A program made the translations under genes and the position numbers. From the NCBI GenBank assembly GCA_003218935.1, contig QHPA01000072.1, positions 1-27,314 on the forward strand: a stretch of DNA of 27,314 bases, given 5' to 3'. Position 1 is the stretch's first letter. The number at the start of each line of letters is the position of its first letter. This document shows positions 7,626-15,345 of the stretch, one piece after another. Source of the stretch: Verrucomicrobiota bacterium (GTDB taxonomy: Bacteria > Verrucomicrobiota > Verrucomicrobiia > Limisphaerales > AV2). The notes below the pieces were generated by a model. It was not told the origin of the DNA. It did no database searches and saw only the letters and a list, made by a program, of their open reading frames with translations.

Positions 7626-8657
7626 GTGAACGGAACAGAACAGTTCAGCCACATGTTGCGGTACAGCGGGCCAATCCTCGCTTTGGCGCCGATGCAGGAC
7701 GTGACCGATCTGCCGTTCTGGAAATTGATGACGGACTATGGCGGCGCGGACGTGTATTTCACGGAATATTTTCGCGTTCATCCGACCTCGAATCTCGAAA
7801 AATGGATTCTGAAGTCGATTACCGGGAATCCCACGGGCCGACCGGTCATCGCGCAGATGATTGGCAACGACATCCCGGCGCTGGTGCGCACGGCGCGCGA
7901 ACTGCAGCAGCATCCGATTGCCGCCGTTGACTTGAATCTCGGATGTCCCGCGCCGGTGGTGTATCGCAAGTGCGCCGGCGGCGGTCTGCTGCGCGAACCG
8001 CAACGCGTCGATGCCATCCTCGGCGCTTTGCGCGAGGCGGTTTCCATCAAGTTCACCGTCAAGACGCGCATCGGCTTTGATTCGCCGGAGGTGTTTGAGG
8101 AGTTGCTATCGATTTTCGCGAAGCACGCGATTGATTTGCTGACTGTGCATGGCCGAACCGTCGCCGAGATGTATGGGAGCAAAGTGCATTACGATTACAT
8201 CAGCCGGGCAGTGGCGCAGTTGCCGTTTCCCGTGCTGGCCAACGGCAATGTTTATTCCGCGCAAAAAGCGGACCAGGTGCTGCGACTCACCGGCGCAAAA
8301 GGGTTGATGATCGGCCGCGGCGCGATTCGCAATCCATGGCTGTTTCACCAGATCCGCCAGCATCGGCGCGGAGAGACCGTGTTTGTTCCGACCGGCCATG
8401 ACGCGCTGGCGTACGTGCGAGAGCTCTACCATGCGGTTTGCCCGCCGGACGCGCGCGAGATTTCGCACGTGCAGAAGATGAAGAAATACATGAACTACCT
8501 CGGCGCAGGCGTGGAGCCGACCGGACAGTTTCTGCACCAAATCCGTCGTGTGACGACCAGGGCGGAGTTCTTCCGCGTCTGTGAGGACTTCCTCGAGCAC
8601 GATCAGCCGATGCCGCTGGAGCCGTTTCAAGAAGCGCGTGAAGTTGAAACGTCATGA
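7626..8657 (+). CDS. dus: tRNA-dihydrouridine synthase
   Basis: FMN-dependent enzyme that reduces uridines in tRNA D-loops. 343 residues from GTG 7626. Seen: LALAPMQDVTDLPFW near residue 20, the flavin-site start of the barrel; IAQMIGND; DLNLGCPAPVVYRK with the expected catalytic Cys in GCP; VKTRIGFD; LLTVHGRT; VLANGNVYS; and GLMIGRGAIRNPWLF, the phosphate-binding end of the TIM barrel. A C-terminal helical domain follows. Which Dus subfamily is not clear. It begins 10 bases after the MnmC-like gene and its stop overlaps the next start by ATGA, so the three RNA-modification genes probably form one unit. ATG 7653 (residue 10) is an alternative start. Confidence 0.93.
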   Translation: MNGTEQFSHMLRYSGPILALAPMQDVTDLPFWKLMTDYGGADVYFTEYFRVHPTSNLEKWILKSITGNPTGRPVIAQMIGNDIPALVRTARELQQHPIAAVDLNLGCPAPVVYRKCAGGGLLREPQRVDAILGALREAVSIKFTVKTRIGFDSPEVFEELLSIFAKHAIDLLTVHGRTVAEMYGSKVHYDYISRAVAQLPFPVLANGNVYSAQKADQVLRLTGAKGLMIGRGAIRNPWLFHQIRQHRRGETVFVPTGHDALAYVRELYHAVCPPDAREISHVQKMKKYMNYLGAGVEPTGQFLHQIRRVTTRAEFFRVCEDFLEHDQPMPLEPFQEAREVETS

Positions 8658-9343
8658 AGCGGCAAGGTCAGTGCCGCGTCAGTCTGATGCTCATCGCCTT
8701 CCACAAACCTTACGGTGTGATTTCGCAATTTACGCCGGACGACTCCGGATTGCGGACATTGGCGGGGTTCGAGTTTCCGAAAAACGTTTATCCAATTGGC
8801 CGATTGGACGCCGACAGCGAAGGATTGCTGTTGCTGAGCGACGAAGCCGGGTTGAATGAACGACTTATCCACCCGCGGCGCGGGCATCGCCGGGTTTACT
8901 GGGCGCAGGTGGAACGAGTTCCGACCGGGGAGAGCCTGGGCAAACTGGAACGCGGCGTCTTGATTCAAGGACGAAAAACTTTGCCGAGTCGCGTGTGGTT
9001 GCTGAAACCGCAGCCGGAACTGCCTCCGCGCGATCCGCCGATCCGCTTTCGCAAGACAGTTCCCACTTGCTGGATAGGTTTGGAACTGGTCGAAGGGAAA
9101 AACCGGCAAGTGCGGCGGATGACCGGGGCTATCGGGCATCCGACGTTGCGGCTTCTACGCGTGCAAATCGGCGATTTCAGGTTGAACGATTTGACGGCGG
9201 GCAAATGGAGGATTTTGAACGGGCGGGAGCGAGGTTTGGTTTTGCAACCGCTGCGCCGACGCGCCTCGGACGGGCGGAGTTCCACCTCCACCCTGACTCC
9301 GAATACAGAGTGGGCGCGAGCGGAACCGCACCGGCCCGCATGA
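8654..9343 (+). CDS. rluE: 23S rRNA pseudouridine synthase, RluE-like
   Basis: Member of the RsuA family, which isomerises single uridines in rRNA to pseudouridine; RluE acts at U2457 of E. coli 23S rRNA. 229 residues. Seen: FHKPYGVISQFT near residue 16, the catalytic motif GRLDADSEGLLLL (Asp in GRLD), the RluE-type PRRGHRRVYWAQVE, and VEGKNRQVRRMTGAIGHPTLRLLR near 150. There is no N-terminal S4 domain, as in RluE. The start ATG 8654 overlaps the dus stop (ATGA), implying translational coupling; ATG 8687 would give MLIAFHKPYGV, a very typical RluE N-terminus, and may be the real start. The last 30 residues are a low-complexity Arg/Ser/Thr/Pro tail. Confidence 0.88.
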   Translation: MKRQGQCRVSLMLIAFHKPYGVISQFTPDDSGLRTLAGFEFPKNVYPIGRLDADSEGLLLLSDEAGLNERLIHPRRGHRRVYWAQVERVPTGESLGKLERGVLIQGRKTLPSRVWLLKPQPELPPRDPPIRFRKTVPTCWIGLELVEGKNRQVRRMTGAIGHPTLRLLRVQIGDFRLNDLTAGKWRILNGRERGLVLQPLRRRASDGRSSTSTLTPNTEWARAEPHRPA

Positions 9344-9405
9344 TCCAACGAGAAATTCTCTTTTCTTTCGCGCCAGTCGCCTTACTCTACCGCGCCATTG
9401 GCAAC

Positions 9406-10899
9406 ATGGCTTTGCGATTTTTCAACACGTTGACGCGTGCGGTGGAGGAATTCGCGCCGCTCGACCCGGCCGGCAAAAAGGTCGGCATGTACTGCTGCGG
9501 GCCGACGGTGCACGACTTCGCGCACATCGGCAATTTCCGGACATTCGTCTTCGCGGACCTGGTCAGGCGCTATCTCGAATTCAAGGGTTACATCCTCACC
9601 CACGTGATGAACCTCACGGATGTGGAGGACAAAATCATCAAGCGCGTCCGCGAGTCCGGCAGCTCGCGCGAGGAATACACGGCCAGATACGAGGCGGAAT
9701 TTTTCAAAGACTTCGACGCGCTCGGCTGCAGCCGTCCGCAGCAAACCCCGCGCGCGACCGGGCACATCGACGAAATCATTTCGTTGATCGATAAATTGAT
9801 CGCCCGCGGCATTGCCTACAAAGCTGCGGACGGTTCGGTCTATTTCAGCATCGAAAAGTATCGCGGCTGCGGCTGCCAGTACGGGCAGTTGGTGAAGCTG
9901 AATTTCGATGAAATGCGACCGGGCGAACGCGTGAGCAGTGACGAATACGCGAAGGAATCCATCGCCGATTTCGCCCTCTGGAAAGCGCGCGCGCCGGAGG
10001 ATGGCCAGGTGTTCTGGCCGAGTCCCTGGGGCGAGGGCCGCCCGGGTTGGCACATCGAGTGCAGCGCGATGAGCATGAAGATCCTTGGGCCGAGCTTCGA
10101 CCTGCACCTCGGGGGCGAGGACCTGATTTTTCCGCATCACGAGGATGAAATCGCCCAGAGCGAGGGCGCAGGCGTGCAGAGGGCGGGCGAACGGTTCGTG
10201 AAATACTGGCTGCACGGCGCGCATCTGATGGTCGAGGGGAAGAAGATGAGCAAGTCGTTGGGGAATTTTTTCACGCTGCGCGAATTGATTGAGAAAAAAA
10301 AGTTCACCGGACGCGAGGTCCGTTATTTGTTGCTTCAGGCGCATTACCGCGAGTCGTTCAACTTCACGCTCGACGGCTTGCAAAGCGCGCGCACGTCGCT
10401 GGCGCGGATTGATGAGTGCGTGGGAAAACTTCAGGAACTTACCGGCGATACCATCTCCCTTGCCGACCGAACCGTTATTGAAGAATTTATGGCGGCGCTC
10501 GATGACGATCTTAACGTCTCTTCCGGTTGGCGTGTGGTGTTTGACTGGGTCAAAGCAACCAACAAAGCTTTGGCTGCGGAGAAACTATCGCTGGGCGGGG
10601 CGAAGACTGCTCTGGCAACCTGGTATAAAATGCGGGAAGTTTGGGGCTTGGAAGCAGGAAAACGTTCTTCAAAAGTCTTGGCCGAGGCTGTGTCGTCGAG
10701 CCCGGGTCATCTCACTGTCCCCATCCAGGACGCATCAAACGAGAATCTGTCGCAAGACATCGCCGACCTGGTCATGGAGCGGCACAAAGCTAAAGCTCAG
10801 AGAGACTTCAAGCGCGCCGATGCGATTCGCAACGAGTTGAAGGCCAAAGGTTGGGCGATTGAGGACACGCCAAAAGGGTCGAGGTTGAAGCGGCTCTGA
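9406..10899 (+). CDS. cysS: Cysteinyl-tRNA synthetase
   Basis: Class I synthetase that charges tRNA-Cys. 497 residues, close to the usual 460-500. Seen: the zinc Cys in GMYCCGPTVHD near residue 30, the ATP-site HIGN (40-43, in place of HIGH), NLTDVEDKII, GWHIECSAMS and HLGGEDLIFPHHEDEIAQSE supplying further zinc and substrate residues, and KMSKS at 280-284. A C-terminal DALR-type helical domain ends in KRADAIRNELKAKGW. ATG 9406 is chosen because the family starts right at this point; the same frame remains open far upstream, but that part is the shadow of rluE. A -10-like TACTCT at 9383-9388 could drive a short-leader transcript, with no clear -35. Confidence 0.97.
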   Translation: MALRFFNTLTRAVEEFAPLDPAGKKVGMYCCGPTVHDFAHIGNFRTFVFADLVRRYLEFKGYILTHVMNLTDVEDKIIKRVRESGSSREEYTARYEAEFFKDFDALGCSRPQQTPRATGHIDEIISLIDKLIARGIAYKAADGSVYFSIEKYRGCGCQYGQLVKLNFDEMRPGERVSSDEYAKESIADFALWKARAPEDGQVFWPSPWGEGRPGWHIECSAMSMKILGPSFDLHLGGEDLIFPHHEDEIAQSEGAGVQRAGERFVKYWLHGAHLMVEGKKMSKSLGNFFTLRELIEKKKFTGREVRYLLLQAHYRESFNFTLDGLQSARTSLARIDECVGKLQELTGDTISLADRTVIEEFMAALDDDLNVSSGWRVVFDWVKATNKALAAEKLSLGGAKTALATWYKMREVWGLEAGKRSSKVLAEAVSSSPGHLTVPIQDASNENLSQDIADLVMERHKAKAQRDFKRADAIRNELKAKGWAIEDTPKGSRLKRL

Positions 10900-10903
10900 G
10901 CCG

Positions 10904-11980
10904 TTGCTGATCAAGGTCTCTCCACGGCCAGCAAATTTTCTCGTCGGCTGGTCGGTCGCAGCAGCGCCGGTTGCTTTTGGACAGACCGAAACCCCTGCCT
11001 CCACCAATGCGCCAGCCTTACGCACACCGCCTGCTTTGCCGCCGCTGCCGCCGGCACTTCAATTACCGACCAATTTTCAGCAAATCATCCGTGCCAGGCA
11101 AATCACGAACCAACAGCAGCGCCTTCAGGTCATTCAGGGGACCAACGCCAGCGGCGTAACCGCCATAGCCCGTATCACGAACTTCACCGCGCAGCCAGCG
11201 CGGCCGCCGTCGTTTCCGGTTTCGACGCTGGCCAATCGGCCCCTGCCGGTCGTGGCGCAACCCTTGCCGCTGGTCGCGGACGCCGACGTGAAGGAGTACA
11301 CGGCCAAACCCGGCGAAACGAACGCCCAATTTACTTTCACCTTGACGAACCCCTCGACGAATGCAGTGACGATCAACGACGTGCGCGCGTCGTGCTCCTG
11401 CACGGTGGCGAAGCTGCCAAGCCGGCCGTGGGTACTCGAGCCGGGCACCAACGGCCAGGTCCATGTGACAGTCGATCTCCGCGGCAAGCGCGGCCAGCTC
11501 ACCAAGCTGGTTTACGTTTACGGCGCAACCGGCACCAAGACGCTCACCGTGAAAGTGAACATTCCCAACGTTCCGCCCGGCGCCATGGCCGACCGCGCCA
11601 AGAACATCCAGATCGCGACGGCCGACCGGCAGGCGGTTTTCAAAAACGATTGTGCCCAATGCCACGCTGAACCCGCGATTGGCAAAAATGGCGAAGCGCT
11701 TTACCTGGCGGCTTGCGCCAATTGCCACGACTCGGAGCATCGCGCTTCAATGGTCCCGAATTTGCACGCGTTAAACCATCCGACCGACCGCGAGCATTGG
11801 AAGAACTGGGTCTCGCACGGCAAAGCCGGAACATTGATGCCGGCGTTCGCCAAAGCGGAAGGCGGTCCGCTGGCCGACGAGCAAATCAATTCGCTGGTGG
11901 ACTACCTGGTGGAACACATCCCTTCGCGCCCAGCTGCTGCCCCCGCTGCTCCCGCGTCGAAGCTGCCCGCCTCGGAATGA
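10904..11980 (+). CDS. Exported DUF1573 protein fused to a cytochrome c domain with two CXXCH motifs
   Basis: 358 residues from TTG 10904, four bases after the cysS stop. The N-terminus (FLVGWSVAAAPVAFG) looks like a signal peptide, so it is probably periplasmic. Residues 30-120 are Pro/Ala/Thr-rich. Residues about 125-222 are a DUF1573 Ig-like domain (FTFTLTNPSTNAVTINDVRASCSCTVAKLP, then LEPG and VTVDLRGKRG). Residues about 240-340 are cytochrome c-like with CAQCH at 250-254 and CANCH at 271-275, and a possible axial Met312 in GTLMPAFA. Two haem sites only 21 residues apart in one domain are unusual; it could be dihaem, or one CXXCH may bind no haem. The tail is Ala/Pro-rich. A role in electron transfer is inferred. 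The start is uncertain because no ATG or GTG fits better. Confidence 0.8.
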   Translation: MLIKVSPRPANFLVGWSVAAAPVAFGQTETPASTNAPALRTPPALPPLPPALQLPTNFQQIIRARQITNQQQRLQVIQGTNASGVTAIARITNFTAQPARPPSFPVSTLANRPLPVVAQPLPLVADADVKEYTAKPGETNAQFTFTLTNPSTNAVTINDVRASCSCTVAKLPSRPWVLEPGTNGQVHVTVDLRGKRGQLTKLVYVYGATGTKTLTVKVNIPNVPPGAMADRAKNIQIATADRQAVFKNDCAQCHAEPAIGKNGEALYLAACANCHDSEHRASMVPNLHALNHPTDREHWKNWVSHGKAGTLMPAFAKAEGGPLADEQINSLVDYLVEHIPSRPAAAPAAPASKLPASE

Positions 11981-12028
11981 GGTCCCTTTGCCGCGTCCTC
12001 CTTTCCGCCGCGCACAGCGCCGCCTGAG

Positions 12029-12742
12029 ATGAAAGGCCTCTTCATTACATTCGAAGGCACGGAGGGAAGCGGCAAATCCACCCACATCCAGTTGCTCGCG
12101 GAACGGCTGCGCACGATGAATCGAACCGTCCGCGTGCTGCGCGAACCTGGCGGCACGCCGATTGGCGAGGAAATCCGCCACACGCTCAAGCACAGTCAGC
12201 AGAATCATGCGATGACAGCAGAGGCCGAACTGCTGCTGATGAGCGCCAGTCGCGCGCAGCTTGTGCGTCAGGTGATTCGGCCGGCCCTGGCGGCGGGTGA
12301 AGTGGTTTTGTGCGACCGCTTTTACGACTCAACGATCGCGTATCAAGGTTATGGTCGCCGGCTTGACCTGAACCTGGTGCGGGCGGTCATAGATTTTGCG
12401 GTTGGGGAGACGCGCCCACAGCTGACCCTCCTTCTCTCGGTGCCCGTAGAGGTCAGTGAGACGCGGCGCCTGGCGCGACAACAGACCATGTTACTCGATG
12501 TGCCGGTTCGTGCCAAAAAGTCGGAAGGTCACGCAAAATTGCCTTTTAACGAGCCGTTGCGCGACCGAATGGAAGAGGCCGACCGCGACTTCTTTGAGCG
12601 GGTTGAGCATGGCTACAAAACCATTGCCGCCGCTGAGCCGCGGCGGGTATGTGTGATTGACTCGACCCGGCCGGTGGAAGTAGTGAAGGCCGCCGTCCGG
12701 CAACCGGTCGAACCGTTGCTGCCTGAGGCTCAAACCGGCTAA
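12029..12742 (+). CDS. tmk: Thymidylate kinase
   Basis: Phosphorylates dTMP to dTDP for DNA synthesis. 237 residues, somewhat longer than the usual 205-215. Seen: P-loop FEGTEGSGKST at residues 8-18, LREPGGTPIGEEIR, the DRX motif CDRFYDSTIAYQGYGR near 92-107, and RMEEADRDFFERVEHGY near 180. The extra length sits in the lid region, where the stretch containing TMLLDVPVRAKKSEGHAKL replaces the usual short arginine-rich loop. The gene stands 48 bases after the cytochrome gene and just before the rpsT promoter. No holB follows, although tmk-holB is a common pair. Confidence 0.95.
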   Translation: MKGLFITFEGTEGSGKSTHIQLLAERLRTMNRTVRVLREPGGTPIGEEIRHTLKHSQQNHAMTAEAELLLMSASRAQLVRQVIRPALAAGEVVLCDRFYDSTIAYQGYGRRLDLNLVRAVIDFAVGETRPQLTLLLSVPVEVSETRRLARQQTMLLDVPVRAKKSEGHAKLPFNEPLRDRMEEADRDFFERVEHGYKTIAAAEPRRVCVIDSTRPVEVVKAAVRQPVEPLLPEAQTG

Positions 12743-12749
12743 CACTCCG

Positions 12750-12777
12750 TTGACAAGGCCCGTCATTCCGCTACCGT
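12750..12777 (+). promoter_or_regulatory. Predicted promoter for rpsT
   Basis: A perfect -35 TTGACA (12750-12755) and a -10-like TACCGT (12772-12777), 16 bases apart. The leader would be about 26 bases long and carries AAAGAAAA but no clear Shine-Dalgarno. Confidence 0.55.
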
Positions 12778-12809
12778 GGCCGCCTCAGTTTTAAAGAAAA
12801 CCTCATTTT

Positions 12810-13073
12810 ATGCCGAATACCAAGTCCGCCGAACGCCGCCTGCGTAACAGCACGCGCCGGCACCTCCACAACCAGAGCATCAAGTCTCGCCTCAAGACGC
12901 TGGAGAAAGCATACCTCGCCCTGGTGACGGCGGGAAACAGAAACGAGGCGTCCGCGGCCCTGCGAACGGTCGCGGCGGCCTTCGACAAGGCGGCCAAGAG
13001 CGGCGTGCTGCATCCGAACAACGCCAGCCGCAAGAAATCGCGGCTCTCCCTTCGGCTGACGCGGATCAAGTGA
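12810..13073 (+). CDS. rpsT: 30S ribosomal protein S20
   Basis: 87 residues, the normal length. S20 binds 16S rRNA at the base of the small subunit. The sequence is the typical basic helical bundle: MPNTKSAERRLRNSTRR at the N-terminus, NQSIKSRLKTLEKA in the first helices, and the conserved end KSGVLHPNNASRKKSRLSLRL. It has its own promoter and an intrinsic terminator directly downstream, so it is a monocistronic gene. It is convergent with the zinc-ribbon gene. Confidence 0.97.
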   Translation: MPNTKSAERRLRNSTRRHLHNQSIKSRLKTLEKAYLALVTAGNRNEASAALRTVAAAFDKAAKSGVLHPNNASRKKSRLSLRLTRIK

Positions 13074-13094
13074 AACGCTTTTCCAGCGGGAACG

Positions 13095-13125
13095 AAAGGC
13101 GTCTCTGAACGACGCCTTTTGTTTT
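13095..13125 (+). terminator. Intrinsic terminator of rpsT
   Basis: AAAGGCGTC (13095-13103) pairs with GACGCCTTT (13111-13119) around a 7-base loop, followed by TGTTTT. The symmetric A-rich left flank may let it work on the convergent leftward unit too. Confidence 0.85.
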
Positions 13126-13177
13126 CGCCGCAGGGCAGGCGAGTCGCGGAGAGCAACCGGGGCACCGCGGCGCATCC

Positions 13178-13562
13178 TCAACCTTTGAAAACGATCATCA
13201 CGCCGAAATCGGTCAGCAATTTCTGCGAGCCGATGTCCAGATGGGTGTAGGCGAATGTGTTGATGCTGATGATGTTTTCCTGGCCGATTTTGGCGAGGAA
13301 ATCACTGACGACTTTGTCGAAGTTATCGTGCCCCAGCTCCATGCAATCCGTTCGCCGGATCGTTCTGACGCGCATTTTTTTCTCGCTATCCTTGGGCGGC
13401 GGCTGAGGAGGAGATGGGATTTATTACTTTGACGGTCGCCGGGTCCGGTTCGGGAATGGTGATCCTCTGGCCGCAGGCAGGGCATTGGATTTGCGTCCCG
13501 GCCAGAGTCGCATCGGCTTCCAGTTCCTGCCTGCAGTTGGGACAAACGAACGTCACATCCAT
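13178..13562 (-). pseudogene. Zinc-ribbon protein gene interrupted by a frameshift
   Basis: Two adjacent minus-strand frames look like one gene. The first, from ATG 13562 to TAG 13386, encodes 58 residues with two zinc knuckles, CPNCRQELEAD and CPACGQRITIPEP (Cys 7, 10, 27, 30). The second, from ATG 13375 to the stop at 13178, encodes 65 residues (RTIRRTDCMELGHDNF, ending LLTDFGVMIVFKG). Removing one base in GTAATAAATCC (plus-strand 13419-13427) joins them through a Pro-rich linker containing IPSPPQPPPKDSEKK into about 127 residues. I believe similar undivided proteins exist in this phylum, but that is from memory. Function unknown; the ribbon could bind nucleic acid or protein. Alternatives are a sequencing error or two truly separate short genes. 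It is last in the prmC-murA unit. Confidence 0.6.
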
Positions 13563-13631
13563 AACGACCTCGAGATTGGAGTTGAATCTGCCCGAAAATA
13601 GGACTTTTTCGGCGCGAACTCTAGGAAAATC

Positions 13632-14048
13632 TCATTGATACGTCTTTTCGAGCTGCCTGATTCGAGGGAGAATCGGCGAGTTGGTGGGCGTGCGTTGTTT
13701 GACCGCGGCAAAAAGCTGACGGGCCTCCTGCGGGTTGCTTGAGCTGATCAACACGATGTAGTCCAGTTCAATGGCGGCCAGCCGCGGGTCGCTCACGTAA
13801 GGGTGATAAAGTTTGAGCCAGTTTTTCAGGCCGGTCGCTCCCTGCTTTTGCGCCGCCTGGAGCGAGGTCTCAAGATTGGCCGGCAATCCCGGCAACGCTG
13901 TGGGCGTGGCGACATCCGAGGTCGGCGGCGGCCTGCCGCCGCGATCTTCGGCTTCTTTCCTGGCCTTCACCTTCTCCCAATAACTGTAAAGCTCCTTGCA
14001 GCCCCAGATGGCGCCGAGGATCAACAATATGCCGATGAGTTGTCTCAT
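13632..14048 (-). CDS. Small membrane-anchored protein of unknown function
   Basis: 138 residues. The N-terminus (LIGILLILGAIWGC, residues 4-17) is a single hydrophobic segment that could be a membrane anchor; a Cys lies at its end but the pattern is not a standard lipobox. A charged stretch (EKVKARKEAEDRGGR) and a Pro/Thr-rich linker follow, then a helical region from about residue 60 to the end that resembles a single TPR-like repeat (PRLAAIELDYIVLISSSNPQEARQLFAAVKQ). The start overlaps the murA stop by four bases (ATGA), so it is translationally coupled to murA. I do not recognise a named family. Confidence 0.75.
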   Translation of the reverse strand: MRQLIGILLILGAIWGCKELYSYWEKVKARKEAEDRGGRPPPTSDVATPTALPGLPANLETSLQAAQKQGATGLKNWLKLYHPYVSDPRLAAIELDYIVLISSSNPQEARQLFAAVKQRTPTNSPILPRIRQLEKTYQ

Positions 14049-15307
14049 GATTCATCCATCCGCCCCAGGCGGGCGCCGAGTCTCTTCAGCTTGTCGTCAA
14101 TCTTTTCGTAACCTCGGTCCAGATGATAAATGCGTTTCACCTGCGTCGTCCCCCTGGCCACCAGCCCCGCAATCACCAGCGCGGCAGAGGCCCGCAAATC
14201 GCTGGCCATCACCGGCGCGCCGCTCAATGGCCGCCCGCCTTTCACGATCGCACTGGGACCCTCAATCGCAATGTCCGCCCCGAGTCGGGCCAATTCGCTG
14301 ACGTGCATAAAACGCGATTCAAAAATCCGTTCCGTGATGATGCTGATTCCGGGCGTAAGCGTCATGAGCACCATCATTTGCGCCTGCACGTCGGTCGGGA
14401 AACCGGCATAGGGCAGTGTGGTGATGTCCACCGGCTTCAATTGCCCTCCCCGTTTGACGATCAGCGCCGAGCCGCGGCGCTCCACTTTCACGCCCGATTC
14501 GCGCAGCTTGTCCAAAACGGCATGCATGTGGTCGGGGCGCGCGTCGAGCAATGTAACTTCGCCGTTGGTCGCTGCGGTCGCGATGGCGAACGTGGCGGCT
14601 TCAATGCGGTCCGGAATCACTTCGTGCTCCGCTCCGTGCAATTCCTTCACGCCGGTGATCGTGACGGTGGGGCTGCCCGCGCCGACGATCCGCGCTCCCA
14701 TGGCGCTCAAAAAATTGGCCAGGTCCACGACTTCCGGCTCGCACGCGGCGCTTTCAATGGTGGTCACCCCTTCGGCCAGGACCGCGGCCATCATCACGTT
14801 GGCGGTGCCGAGCACCGTCGGGCCGGCGCGACCACCCAGAAAAACCTCGCCGCCAGTCAGCCGCTGCGCACGAGCGCGAACGTAACCTCCCTCGATGACG
14901 ATCCGCGCCCCAAGCTGGCTGAGTCCTTTCAAGTGCAGGTCGATCGGCCGCGGACCGATGACGCACCCGCCCGGCAGCGAAACACTGGCGCGGCGAAGTC
15001 GTCCTAACAGCGGACCGAGAATGCAAATCGAACCGCGCATTTTGCGGATCAAATCGTAGTCGCCGACACCCTTGATTTTCACGGCCTGAACCTTGAGCGT
15101 ATCGCCGTCCAGGTTCACTTTGGCTCCGAGCGAAGTGAGGATTTGCCCCATGAAACTGACGTCGCTCAAGCGTGGAACGCGGCGGATGACGCAAGGTTCG
15201 GCGGTGAGCAACGAAGCCGCCATGATCGGCAACACGGCGTTCTTCGCGCCGCTGATGGCTACCTTGCCGTGCAACGGCACGCCGCCTTTGATCGAGAGAC
15301 TTTCCAT
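14045..15307 (-). CDS. murA: UDP-N-acetylglucosamine 1-carboxyvinyltransferase
   Basis: First committed step of peptidoglycan synthesis: moves enolpyruvate from PEP to UDP-GlcNAc in the cytoplasm. 420 residues, the usual size. Seen: LHGKVAISGAKNAVLPIMAA at the N-terminus with the catalytic-site Lys-Asn, MRGSICILGPLLGR, the PEP-reactive Cys in GGCVIGPRPIDLH near residue 117 (Cys and not the fosfomycin-resistant Asp), and PYAGFPTDVQAQMM plus ITERIFESRFMHVSEL near 300-330. Start ATG 15307 gives MESLSIKGG, the family N-terminus; the frame stays open 114 bases further up into prmC. It lies 38 bases after the prmC stop. Confidence 0.97.
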   Translation of the reverse strand: MESLSIKGGVPLHGKVAISGAKNAVLPIMAASLLTAEPCVIRRVPRLSDVSFMGQILTSLGAKVNLDGDTLKVQAVKIKGVGDYDLIRKMRGSICILGPLLGRLRRASVSLPGGCVIGPRPIDLHLKGLSQLGARIVIEGGYVRARAQRLTGGEVFLGGRAGPTVLGTANVMMAAVLAEGVTTIESAACEPEVVDLANFLSAMGARIVGAGSPTVTITGVKELHGAEHEVIPDRIEAATFAIATAATNGEVTLLDARPDHMHAVLDKLRESGVKVERRGSALIVKRGGQLKPVDITTLPYAGFPTDVQAQMMVLMTLTPGISIITERIFESRFMHVSELARLGADIAIEGPSAIVKGGRPLSGAPVMASDLRASAALVIAGLVARGTTQVKRIYHLDRGYEKIDDKLKRLGARLGRMDES

Positions 15308-15345
15308 GAAAGAACGGTTGAATCTATTCCGCCAAAACCGATGCT

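Noticed and set aside
8995..9405. A long N-terminal extension of cysS
   Set aside because: The stretch is out of frame inside rluE and unlike any cysteinyl-tRNA synthetase; the family start is ATG 9406.
9382..10383. A 333-codon minus-strand frame opposite cysS
   Set aside because: Shadow frame; cysS motifs in the plus strand account for the sequence fully.
10891..10904. Short hairpin CGGCT/AGCCG at the cysS stop
   Set aside because: Only five base pairs and no T-tract; too weak to call a terminator.
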